64,000 nucleotides of DNA. Origin: an uncultured Sphingomonas sp. (lineage in GTDB: Bacteria > Pseudomonadota > Alphaproteobacteria > Sphingomonadales > Sphingomonadaceae). The stretch is from the NCBI RefSeq assembly GCF_936927845.1, contig NZ_CAKZHV010000058.1, forward strand, positions 1 to 64,000. The letters are read 5' to 3'. Below the pieces are notes generated by a model. It had not been told where the DNA came from and did no database searches. It worked only from the letters and a program-made list of their open reading frames with translations. Below are positions 27,414-36,453 of the stretch, in pieces. Made by a program: the position numbers and the translations under genes. Position 1 is the first letter of the stretch, and each line of letters starts with the position of its first letter.

Positions 27414-28130
27414 ATGATCACCCAGCGCGCGCTCCTCGCCCCCCTGCTCCTGCTTGCGACGCTGACACCGGCCCAGGCGGCCGAGCGGGTGTGGAACATC
27501 GGCAGCTTCGACCGGGTGCGCGTCGACGGGCCGTTCGAGGTGCGCATCGCGACGGGTGCGAGCCCGCGCGCGACGGCGAGCGCGCCCGACCCCGCGCTGC
27601 TCGAGCGATTGCGGCTGATCAACGAGGGCGGCACGCTGTCGCTCAGGCTCGATCGCGGCACCGGCGACCGCGCCAACCGCGGCGCGGAGGCGGTGCCGGT
27701 CTTCACGCTGTCGACAACCGCGCTGCGCAGTGTCGCCTTGCTGTCGGGCGCGAAGGTGTCGGTGACGCGCGTGAAGGGCGACCGCGTCGACCTGAGCGTG
27801 ACCGGTACGGGCTCGCTGTCGGTCGACGAGGTCGCGGCGGAACAGGTCAACGCGAGCGTGATCGGCAGCGGCGCGATCCGGCTGGCAGGCCGTGCGAGCA
27901 AGGCGCGGTTGCTGACCAACGGGCCCGGAACGATCGACGCCGCCGGGCTGTCGGCGGGTGACCTGTTCGTATCGCTGGACGGCGCGGGTGAGACGCGTGC
28001 GGCGGCGCGCTACTCGGCGGCGATCACCTCAACCGGCATGGGTCGCGTCAGCGTCAGCGGCAATCCCAAATGCGTGGTGCGCGCGGCGGCCGGTGGCCCG
28101 GTGACGTGCGGCGCCCCGGCGGCGCGCTGA
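27414..28130 (+). CDS. DUF2807 (GIN-domain) exported protein 3
   Basis: A 238-residue third member of the series, 41 bases after the second, with a cleavable signal peptide (ITQRALLAPLLLLATLTPAQ then AAE). It keeps the opening WNIGSFDRVRVDGPFEVRIA, the beta rungs (VTGTGSLSVDEVAA, VIGSGAIRLAG) and a Cys pair near the end (NPKCVVR, VTCGAP), but its GSG repeats are less regular than in copy 2. It converges on the SixA-like gene with only three bases between stops. Confidence 0.83.
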   Translation: MITQRALLAPLLLLATLTPAQAAERVWNIGSFDRVRVDGPFEVRIATGASPRATASAPDPALLERLRLINEGGTLSLRLDRGTGDRANRGAEAVPVFTLSTTALRSVALLSGAKVSVTRVKGDRVDLSVTGTGSLSVDEVAAEQVNASVIGSGAIRLAGRASKARLLTNGPGTIDAAGLSAGDLFVSLDGAGETRAAARYSAAITSTGMGRVSVSGNPKCVVRAAAGGPVTCGAPAAR

Positions 28131-28133
28131 GTC

Positions 28134-28688
28134 TCAGTCCTCGCTGGGACCCAGTTCGGGATCGAGATCGCGCGGGCGGATGAAGCGGGTGAGCGTACCC
28201 GTCCCTTCCGAAACCTGCGCCCAGGTATCGACCGTGAAGGTCAGCTCGGCGAGCGTGGCGGTCGGGTATTTCTCCTCGACATCGTCGCGCAAGGTACCGG
28301 GCTCGTCGGGGGCGAGCATCAGGACCAGATCCTCCAGCCCCGGATTATGCCCGATCAGCAGCAGGTGCGCGTAATCGTCGCTCGTTTCGCGCACCACGTC
28401 GAGCAGCGAGCCCGCCGAAGCAAGATAGACCCGGCGATCGTAGGCGGGCGACAGCCCGCGGCCATAGCCCGATTCCACGCCGTCGATCGTCTGCTCGACG
28501 CGCACCGCGGGCGAGGCAACGACGTGATCGAAGCGGAGGCCCAGCCGGCGCAGCTCGCGCCCGACGGTCTGCGCGGCGCGGCGGCCCTTGGGATTGAGCG
28601 GACGGTCGAAATCGCGCGCGACCGGATCGTCCCAGCCCGACTTGGCGTGGCGCAGCAGCGTCAGCGTCTTCACCGGACTAATCTCCAT
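28134..28688 (-). CDS. SixA-like histidine phosphatase
   Basis: A 184-residue phosphatase of the histidine phosphatase (phosphoglycerate-mutase-like) superfamily. The catalytic motif is LLRHAKSGW (residues 11-19), followed by DRPLNPKGRRAAQTVG and the second His in LLIGHNPGLEDL. SixA dephosphorylates phosphohistidine proteins; here the substrate is unknown. The ATG at 28688 overlaps the upstream helicase stop by one base (TGATG). A GTG five codons later is an alternative start. Confidence 0.87.
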   Translation of the reverse strand: MEISPVKTLTLLRHAKSGWDDPVARDFDRPLNPKGRRAAQTVGRELRRLGLRFDHVVASPAVRVEQTIDGVESGYGRGLSPAYDRRVYLASAGSLLDVVRETSDDYAHLLLIGHNPGLEDLVLMLAPDEPGTLRDDVEEKYPTATLAELTFTVDTWAQVSEGTGTLTRFIRPRDLDPELGPSED

Positions 28689-31411
28689 CAGGCGGGCAGG
28701 TGCGCTCCATGCCCGATTTGCGCCCGCGTGGATAGCCGCTCGGCAACGCGCGCCGCCGCTTCGTCGAGCGTGACGCGGCGGATCGGCACGCCGGGCGGAA
28801 AGGCGTCGAGCAGGCGCGACGGCATCGCGGCGGACAGGAGCACGAACGCGCCCGCGTCATCCTGCCGCCGGATCAGCCGCCCGAACGCCTGCGCCAACCG
28901 CGCGCGCACGATGCGGTCGTCGTACGCGCTGCCGCCGCCGGCGAGCCGACGCGCGGCGTGCAGCACGGTCGGCTTGGGCCAGGGCACGCCTTCCATTACC
29001 ACTAGGCGGAGCGAGTCGCCGGGCACGTCGACGCCGTCGCGCAGCGCATCGGTGCCGAGCAGCGAGGCGTGCGGATCGTCGCGGAAGATGTCGACCAAGG
29101 TGCCGGTGTCGATCGGATCGACGTGCTGCGCGTGGAGCGGCAGCCCTTCGCGCGCCAGGCGGTCGGCGACGCGCGCGTGGACCGCGCGCAGCCGGCGGAT
29201 CGCGGTGAACAGCCCCAGCGTGCCGCCGCCCGCCGCCTCGATCAGCCGCGCATAGGCACCCGCGAGTTGCGGCACGTCGCCGCGCTTCACGTCGGTGACG
29301 ATCAGCACCTCGGCGTGCGACGCATAGTCGAACGGGCTCGCGACCTCGAACCGGTCGGCGGGGCGCGTCAGGTGGGTCGCGCCGACGCGTGCCTCCGCGG
29401 TCGTCCAGTCGCCGCCCGCGGTCAGCGTCGCCGAGGTAACGAGCGCACCGTGGGCGGGCTTGAGCACCGTTTCGGCGAACGGCTTGGTCGGGTCGAGCCA
29501 GCGGCGATGGAGCCCGATGTCGTACTCGCGCCCCTCGGCGCGGTCGACCGCGAGCCAGTCGACGAAGGCGGGGTCGGCCGGGCCGCCGATGCGCGACAAG
29601 AGCGCGAGCCACGCCGCAACCGTCTCGGCGCGCCAGCCGAGCGAGGCGATCGCGCCCTCGATCCGCGCGCGCGCCGGCGCGTCCATCCAGTCGGGCGCGT
29701 CCGCGAGCACCGTCTCGAGCCGCTTGCCAAGCGCGACCATCGGGCGAACGAGCGCGTCGAGCGCGGCGGCCGCGGGCGCCGCGGCCTCGATCAGTTCGGG
29801 GCTAGGCTCGGCAAGTTCGGTTTCGAGCGCGTAGCCCGCGTCGCCGGGCTGTTCGGCGCGGGCGTAGGTGAGGCCACGCACCGCGGCGAGCAGCTTCTCG
29901 ATCGGACCGAACGGCGCGCCTTCCCCCAGGCGGCCGAGCCAGCCGTCGGCAGCGAGCGCACCCGCCGCGGCGAAGATGTCGGCGACCGCGGCGCCACCCT
30001 GCTCGTCGTAGCTGGCAAGGTCGGACAAGCGCGCCTGCAACCCGCGGCGGCGGCCCCGGCTGGTGCCCTCGGGTCCGACGATCCAGCGGCGCAGCTCGAT
30101 TGTCTCCGCACCGGTCAGCGCGACGCCGAACATCGCGTCGGCGGCGTCGAACAGATGGTGCCCCTCGTCGAACACGTAGCGGGTCGGGCGCGTCGTGGTT
30201 TCACGCCCGCGCGCGGCGTTGACCATGACGAGCGCGTGGTTGGCGATCACCAGGTCGGCCTCGGCCGAGGCGCGCGCGGCGCGCTCGATGAAGCATTTGC
30301 GATAATGCGGACAGCCGGCATAGACGCACTCGCCGCGGCGATCGGTCAGCGCGGTCGAACCGTTGCGGCGGAACAAGGTCGGCAGCCAGCCAGGGAGGTC
30401 GCCGCCGACCATGTCGCCGTCGGCGCTGTACGCCGCCCAGCGCGCAACGAGTTGCGCCAGCACCGCGGCGCGCCCGGCGAACCCGCCTTGCAGTGCGTCC
30501 TCCAGGTTGAGGAGGCAGAGATAATTCTCGCGTCCCTTGCGCGTCACCACCCGGTCGCGCCGGACCGCCTCATCGGGATAGACGCGGCGTGTCTCCGCGC
30601 CGAGCTGCCGCTGCAGCGCCTTGGTATAGGTCGAGATCCATACCGCGCCGCCCGCGGCCTCCGCCCAGAGACTCGCGGGGGCGAGATAGCCGAGCGTCTT
30701 GCCGATGCCGGTACCCGCCTCCGCCAGCATCAGGTTGGGCGAGTCGCGCAGCGTGCGGGGCGCGAAAGCGGCGCTCGCGGCGGCGGCGAAGCGCTGTTGT
30801 CCCGCGCGCGGCTCGGCGCCGTCGCCGGTCAGCTCGTCCAGACGGTCGAGCACCGCACCTTCGGGCATCGTCACCGTGCGTGGGGCAGCACGCGGCGGCG
30901 CCTCGCTCCATTCGGGCAGGCGGGTGAACAGCCAGCGCTCCTGCGACGATGGCTTGGCGATGCGGGGGGCGAGCGGCGGCGCCCAGGCCCAGCGCAGCCG
31001 GGTGAGCGACTGGAGCGCGGTCCATGCGCCTTCGCGCTCGCGCCAGTCGCCCGCGGGCACATCCAGCAACCGCTCGGCGGCGGCGAGCAGGAAGGGCGCT
31101 ACCTGCGCGTCGTCGGCGGGCATGTCGAGCCCGGTTACCGCGGCGAGCCCCTTGGGCGTCGGCACCATGAAGCGCGCCGGATGGAGAAAGGCGAACAACT
31201 CGAGCAGGTCGAGCCCCGACAGGTCGGCGTAGCCGAGCCGCTGCCCGACCAGCGCGGCGTTCATCAGGATTACGGGCGTGTCGGCGGCGAGCCGGATCGC
31301 CTCCCCGCGCGACACCTCCCGCGTGACGCCGCGTTCCGACACCCAGATGCCCGAGTGGCTGGCGTGCAGGGCGGGGTAATGGAGCGCGCTCACCACCGTG
31401 CAGGTGCGCAT
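28688..31411 (-). CDS. DinG/XPD-type iron-sulfur ATP-dependent helicase
   Basis: A 907-residue superfamily 2 helicase. Walker A is AEAGTGIGKT (230-239) and the DEAH-box equivalent is DEGH (415-418). Four cysteines placed for a 4Fe-4S cluster are C299, C362, C367 and C373. Motif VI lies in RLAQAFGRLIRRQDD near the end. The first 200 residues precede the helicase core and look like a remnant of a DnaQ-type exonuclease (GLDLLELFAFLHPARF, VPTPKGLAAVTGL) without clear catalytic acids. The start at 31411 is one of several near the N-terminus. Confidence 0.88.
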   Translation of the reverse strand: MRTCTVVSALHYPALHASHSGIWVSERGVTREVSRGEAIRLAADTPVILMNAALVGQRLGYADLSGLDLLELFAFLHPARFMVPTPKGLAAVTGLDMPADDAQVAPFLLAAAERLLDVPAGDWREREGAWTALQSLTRLRWAWAPPLAPRIAKPSSQERWLFTRLPEWSEAPPRAAPRTVTMPEGAVLDRLDELTGDGAEPRAGQQRFAAAASAAFAPRTLRDSPNLMLAEAGTGIGKTLGYLAPASLWAEAAGGAVWISTYTKALQRQLGAETRRVYPDEAVRRDRVVTRKGRENYLCLLNLEDALQGGFAGRAAVLAQLVARWAAYSADGDMVGGDLPGWLPTLFRRNGSTALTDRRGECVYAGCPHYRKCFIERAARASAEADLVIANHALVMVNAARGRETTTRPTRYVFDEGHHLFDAADAMFGVALTGAETIELRRWIVGPEGTSRGRRRGLQARLSDLASYDEQGGAAVADIFAAAGALAADGWLGRLGEGAPFGPIEKLLAAVRGLTYARAEQPGDAGYALETELAEPSPELIEAAAPAAAALDALVRPMVALGKRLETVLADAPDWMDAPARARIEGAIASLGWRAETVAAWLALLSRIGGPADPAFVDWLAVDRAEGREYDIGLHRRWLDPTKPFAETVLKPAHGALVTSATLTAGGDWTTAEARVGATHLTRPADRFEVASPFDYASHAEVLIVTDVKRGDVPQLAGAYARLIEAAGGGTLGLFTAIRRLRAVHARVADRLAREGLPLHAQHVDPIDTGTLVDIFRDDPHASLLGTDALRDGVDVPGDSLRLVVMEGVPWPKPTVLHAARRLAGGGSAYDDRIVRARLAQAFGRLIRRQDDAGAFVLLSAAMPSRLLDAFPPGVPIRRVTLDEAAARVAERLSTRAQIGHGAHLPA

Positions 31412-31620
31412 TGGCGAACAGAATGGCAACCCGCTTTACGAGGGCGGCCTTTGAACGCTGCTGCGTCGCCCTCGCTCAATCGGCAAAAACCAGGCGGTGC
31501 AATCGGTTCGCAATAGCATCAGCGCACAAGAACCTGCCGCGCGGGGTGGATTCTCCCGCCCTGCTGTGCTTAGGAGCAGCGCAAAGCGTTCCCACCCGCC
31601 ACCATCTGGAGAGGCGTCCC

Positions 31621-32820
<1,200 letters not shown>

Positions 32821-32846
32821 TACGGCTTCACCATTGATCGAGTCGG

Positions 32847-32876
32847 AAGGGGTCGGGCGGAAACGTCCGGCCCCTT
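32847..32876 (+). terminator. Rho-independent terminator after sucC
   Basis: A 13-bp stem (32847-32859 with 32864-32876, two G-U pairs) with a GAAA loop, followed by CTTCGTT. It separates sucC from etfBA. Confidence 0.8.
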
Positions 32877-33011
32877 CTTCGTTGAAGGGTGAGATGCCGC
32901 TACGGCACGGCGTGATTGCGGGCTGGTCACCATACCGCACTTGCGAAAACGACCGAAAATCGCCAATTGGATCGCCGACACAGGCGCGCAAAGTATGGAA
33001 GAGGAGCTCCG

Positions 33012-33761
33012 ATGAAGGTGCTGGTGCCGGTCAAGCGCGTGCTTGACTATAACGTGAAGCCCCGCGTGAAGGCGGACGGGTCGGGCGTCGATCTGGCCAA
33101 CGTCAAGATGAGCATGAACCCGTTCGACGAGATCGCGGTCGAGGAAGCCATCCGCCTGAAGGAAAAGGGCGTGGTGACGGAGATCGTCGCGGTGTCGATC
33201 GGCGAGCAGAAGGCGCAGGAAACGCTGCGTACCGCGCTGGCGATGGGCGCGGACCGCGCGGTGCTGGTCGTTGCCGAGGGCAAAGTCGAACCGCTGGGCG
33301 TCGCCAAGTTGCTGGCCAAGATCGTCGAGGAAGAGCAACCGCAACTCGTCATCCTCGGCAAGCAGGCGATCGACGACGACAACAACCAGACGGGTCAGAT
33401 GCTCGCAGGGCTGCTCGGCTGGGGTCAGGCAACCGCGGCGTCGAAGGTCGAATTGTCGGCCGACAGCGCGACCGTGACGCGCGAGGTCGACGGTGGTCTG
33501 GAGACCGATACATACAAGCTGCCCGCGATCGTCACCACCGACCTGCGGCTGAACGAGCCGCGCTACGCGAGCCTGCCCAACATCATGAAGGCCAAGTCGA
33601 AGCCGATGGCGCAGAAGACGCCGGCCGATTACGGCGTCGATGTCGCCCCGCGCATCACCACGCTGAAGGTGGTCGAGCCCGCGAAACGCCAGGCCGGGAT
33701 CAAGGTCGCCGACGTCGACGAACTCGTCGGCAAGCTCAAGTCGATGGGCATCGCCAACTAA
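33012..33761 (+). CDS. etfB: Electron transfer flavoprotein, beta subunit
   Basis: 249 residues, starting MKVLVPVKRVLDYNVKPRVK after a GAGGAG Shine-Dalgarno. The block MNPFDEIAVEEAIRLKEKG and the AMP-binding region ILGKQAIDDDNNQTGQML are typical. EtfAB takes electrons from acyl-CoA and other dehydrogenases and passes them to ETF-ubiquinone oxidoreductase. Its partner etfA starts 39 bases later. Confidence 0.96.
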   Translation: MKVLVPVKRVLDYNVKPRVKADGSGVDLANVKMSMNPFDEIAVEEAIRLKEKGVVTEIVAVSIGEQKAQETLRTALAMGADRAVLVVAEGKVEPLGVAKLLAKIVEEEQPQLVILGKQAIDDDNNQTGQMLAGLLGWGQATAASKVELSADSATVTREVDGGLETDTYKLPAIVTTDLRLNEPRYASLPNIMKAKSKPMAQKTPADYGVDVAPRITTLKVVEPAKRQAGIKVADVDELVGKLKSMGIAN

Positions 33762-33800
33762 GCGCTGCCCGTTCACGATTTATCCGAGAGGATTGTTTCC

Positions 33801-34730
33801 ATGAAGACTCTGGTTTGGGTCGAGCACGACGGGCAGACCGTCAAGGATGCGACGCTGTCGGCGGTGACCGCGGCGTCGAAACTGGGCGAGGTCCACCTCC
33901 TCGTCGCCGGCCAAGGTGTCGACGGCGCCGCGCAGGCGGCAGCGAAGATCGCGGGCGTCGGCAAGGTCCACGTCGCCGATGACGCGGCCTACGCGCACGC
34001 GCTGGCCGAGAATGTCGCGCCGCTCGTCGTCGAGCTGATGGGGCACCACGACGCGTTCGTCGTGCCGGCGACCTCGAGCGGCAAGGCAATCGCGCCGCGT
34101 GTCGCAGCCCTGCTCGACGTGATGCAGATCAGCGACATCCTGTCGGTCGAGGGCGAGGACACGTTCACGCGGCCGATCTACGCCGGCAACGCGATCGCGA
34201 CCGTGCAGACCACCGACGCGAAGAAGGTCATCACCGTGCGCGGCACCGCGTTCGACAAGGCCGCGACCGAGGGTGGCTCGGGCGAGATCGAGACGGTGGC
34301 CTCGACCGGCGACAAGGGGCTGGCGACGTTCGGCAGCCAGGAGCTCGCCAAGTCCGAGCGCCCGGAGCTGACCAGCGCGAAGATCATCGTCTCGGGCGGG
34401 CGCGCGCTCGGCTCGGGCGAGAAGTTCCACGAGCTGATCGAGCCGCTGGCAGACAAGCTGCACGCCGGCGTCGGCGCGAGCCGCGCGGCGGTGGACGCAG
34501 GCTTCGTGCCCAACGATTATCAGGTCGGGCAGACCGGCAAGATCGTCGCGCCGGAAGTGTACGTCGCGGTCGGCATCTCGGGGGCGATCCAGCATCTCGC
34601 CGGCATGAAGGACTCCAAGACGATCATCGCGATCAACAAGGACGAGGACGCGCCGATCTTCCAGGTCGCGGACATCGGCCTGGTCGGCGACCTGTTCAAG
34701 GTCGTGCCGGAGCTGACCGAGAAGCTGTAA
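33801..34730 (+). CDS. etfA: Electron transfer flavoprotein, alpha subunit
   Basis: 309 residues. The C-terminal FAD-binding domain has IIVSGGRALGSGEKF, ASRAAVDAGFVPNDYQVGQT (the conserved FAD loop), ALGISGAIQH-like VGISGAIQHLAGM and INKDEDAPIFQVADIG. It forms the heterodimer with EtfB. AGAGG precedes the ATG at 33801. Confidence 0.96.
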   Translation: MKTLVWVEHDGQTVKDATLSAVTAASKLGEVHLLVAGQGVDGAAQAAAKIAGVGKVHVADDAAYAHALAENVAPLVVELMGHHDAFVVPATSSGKAIAPRVAALLDVMQISDILSVEGEDTFTRPIYAGNAIATVQTTDAKKVITVRGTAFDKAATEGGSGEIETVASTGDKGLATFGSQELAKSERPELTSAKIIVSGGRALGSGEKFHELIEPLADKLHAGVGASRAAVDAGFVPNDYQVGQTGKIVAPEVYVAVGISGAIQHLAGMKDSKTIIAINKDEDAPIFQVADIGLVGDLFKVVPELTEKL

Positions 34731-34739
34731 AGGATGGAA

Positions 34740-34846
34740 GGCGGGGCCACGGCCCCGCCGGTGCGCGCGAGCGAAGCGTCGCGCGCATCCGCCCGGCCGG
34801 CGCGGCCACAGCCGCGACCGACGACGCGGGACTTGCTCCCGCGTCG
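34740..34846. repeat. Cluster of strong stem-loops downstream of etfA
   Basis: Three perfect palindromes in about 107 bases: GGCGGGGCC/GGCCCCGCC (34740-34759), GCGCGCGA/TCGCGCGC (34763-34786) and CGACGCGGGA/TCCCGCGTCG (34822-34846, loop CTTGC), with a smaller GCGGC/GCCGC stem between. The first begins 10 bases after the etfA stop and probably ends its transcript. The remaining stretch to 35027 holds no gene that I can support. Confidence 0.6.
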
Positions 34847-35027
34847 CCGCGATCAGGCGGCCCCGCGATCGACCAACACAACCGCTGCTCAATCGCAGAT
34901 GCTGTTATCATGACGCCGGCGGAACCGGGCCGGTTCCAGACGCTACAACCGTCGCCAGCGTCAGAGATGATTCCAACCCTGCCAACCGCTTGCTACATGC
35001 GTAGCAACGCGCCACGTTGCCGCATTG

Positions 35028-35563
35028 ATGGCACAACCCTCTACCACGCTAGCGGTCGACGGCTTCGCCCTACATGCCGCCAAGGCATTGCCCTTGCTTT
35101 CCGACCTGCACACGCTCGCCGACGATTTGCCGCAACGTGGCGGGGCACTCGTCTGCACGGTCAGCCAAGACTCACTCATCTGACTCACCACAGCGCGGTC
35201 GCTGCTCGCTATCTCGGCGGGGGTGCCCGGCCTGTCCGGGCGATCCTGTTCGACAAGACGCCCCAGGCCAATTGGTCGCTCGGCCGGCATCAGGATCGCA
35301 CGATCGCCGTCTGCGAACGGCGCGCCGCTGCTGGTCGCGCCGGGTTCGCATCGGCTCGGTCTCGTCGCGGAGGGCGACATTGCCGCCGCCGTGGCGCGAT
35401 GCGGGACACAGACGTGCCTGGCGGCTGTGGGAGACATATGGGCCTATGCGACCCCGATCCTTCATGCCTCGGCCGCGAGCGTCGGGCAGCGGCACCGCCG
35501 TGTGCTGCAGATCGACTATCAGTCGGGGCACTACCGGGCGGACTCGACTGGCTCGGCATTTGA
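35028..35563 (+). pseudogene. Decayed phytanoyl-CoA dioxygenase (PhyH) family gene
   Basis: Pieces of one Fe(II)/2-oxoglutarate dioxygenase appear in order but in alternating frames. 35028-35183 encodes MAQPSTTLAVDGFALHAAKA and ends at TGA. About 35190-35320 gives ARPVRAILFDKTPQANWSLG then RHQDRTIAV, with the HxD iron ligands. 35319-35535 gives NGAPLLVAPGSHRLG then GDIWAYATPILHASAA, with the distal His. 35526-35563 gives ALPGGLDWLGI and a stop. About 45 residues expected between RTIAV and APLL are missing, so there is an internal deletion as well as two net -1 shifts. The protein cannot be made as a whole. Confidence 0.8.
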
Positions 35564-35601
35564 GCCCACCGCCCGAATCATCACGGACGCGTCATGCCTC
35601 A

Positions 35602-36033
35602 TCACCCATCGGCGTCGAGCGCCTCGCGCAGATAGTCGCGGATCAGGCGGATGGCGTCGAGCGTGTCGGGCAGGACGGTCGCGATCGGCGCTGCCGGCGG
35701 CGGCGCGCTATGGGCAGGTGACGCGGGCGTCGGCGCTGGCGACGTGCGCTCGCCCGCCAACAATTGCTGCACGCCGCGGACGGTATAGCCTTCGTGATTG
35801 AGCAGCTTGTCGATGCGTTGCACCAGCGCGACGTCGGCGGGTCGGTAGTAGCGGCGGTTGCCGGCGCGCGTGACGGGCTTGAGCTGGGGAAAGCGCCCTT
35901 CCCAATAGCGCAGGATGTGCGGTGCGATGCCGGTCAGCTGCGTGACCTCGCCGATGGTGCGGAACGCGGTGTCGGCCTTGGCCAAGGCCGCGCTCTCGCC
36001 GCCGCTCGTGCCGCGCTCGCCCGCCGTGGTCAC
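35602..36033 (-). CDS. MerR family transcriptional regulator
   Basis: About 143 residues. The winged-helix MerR domain reads FRTIGEVTQLTGIAPHILRY, then WEGRFPQLKPVTRAGNRRYY, with a short Pro/Ala linker and a C-terminal helix (DTLDAIRLIRDYLREALD). It belongs to the branch found next to ihfA in alphaproteobacteria and has no metal-binding cysteines in the C-terminus. I prefer the GTG at 36033; a GTG at 36084 would overlap ihfA by 26 bases. The regulon is unknown. Confidence 0.85.
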   Translation of the reverse strand: MTTAGERGTSGGESAALAKADTAFRTIGEVTQLTGIAPHILRYWEGRFPQLKPVTRAGNRRYYRPADVALVQRIDKLLNHEGYTVRGVQQLLAGERTSPAPTPASPAHSAPPPAAPIATVLPDTLDAIRLIRDYLREALDADG

Positions 36034-36058
36034 CGGCGCCTCATCGGGCGGCCGCGGA

Positions 36059-36358
36059 TCAGTCCGCCGACATGATGCGCTCACGCATCATCTGGCTGGC
36101 GCGGAAGGTGAGCACGCGGCGCGGCGCGATCGGCACCTCGACACCGGTCTTGGGGTTGCGACCGATCCGCTCCCCCTTGTCGCGCAGCACGAAGGTACCG
36201 AACCCCGAAATCTTGACGTTCTCGCCGTGCGACAGCGCTTCGCACATCTTGGCGAGGATCTGCTCGACCACGCGGGCAGAGTCGGCGCGCGAGAGGCCGA
36301 TCTGCTTGTGCAGCGCCTCGGCCAAGTCGGCCCGTGTCAGCGTGCCCGCGTCCGTCAT
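36059..36358 (-). CDS. ihfA: Integration host factor, alpha subunit
   Basis: A 99-residue HU/IHF DNA-bending protein. Key features are LTRADLAEALHKQIGLSRAD, VKISGFGTFVLRDK and the DNA-intercalating arm GRNPKTGVEVPI with the conserved Pro. With IhfB it bends DNA at specific sites. It lies between fabH and the merR gene in one co-directional run. Confidence 0.95.
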   Translation of the reverse strand: MTDAGTLTRADLAEALHKQIGLSRADSARVVEQILAKMCEALSHGENVKISGFGTFVLRDKGERIGRNPKTGVEVPIAPRRVLTFRASQMMRERIMSAD

Positions 36359-36399
36359 GCTCGTCGGTCCCCCAATTAAACCTTCGTTTCCGGTGGTAT

Positions 36400-36416
36400 A
36401 AAGCCCAAACGGCTTT
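36400..36416 (-). terminator. Short hairpin between fabH and ihfA
   Basis: AAAGCC and GGCTTT flank a 5-base loop about 38 bases after the fabH stop. It is short, so it may be a weak terminator or attenuator before ihfA. Confidence 0.3.
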
Positions 36417-36453
36417 GTCGACTAGACAGACGTACCCATTACGGCAAGAACCG

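Noticed and set aside
29069..31516. Open frame of 815 codons on the plus strand
   Set aside because: It is antisense to the DinG-type helicase, is rich in Arg, Ala, Gly and Val as expected from GC-rich antisense frames, and matches no family.
34910..35801. Several overlapping plus-strand frames of 190-217 codons
   Set aside because: Each holds only part of the dioxygenase sequence, so they are read together as one pseudogene.
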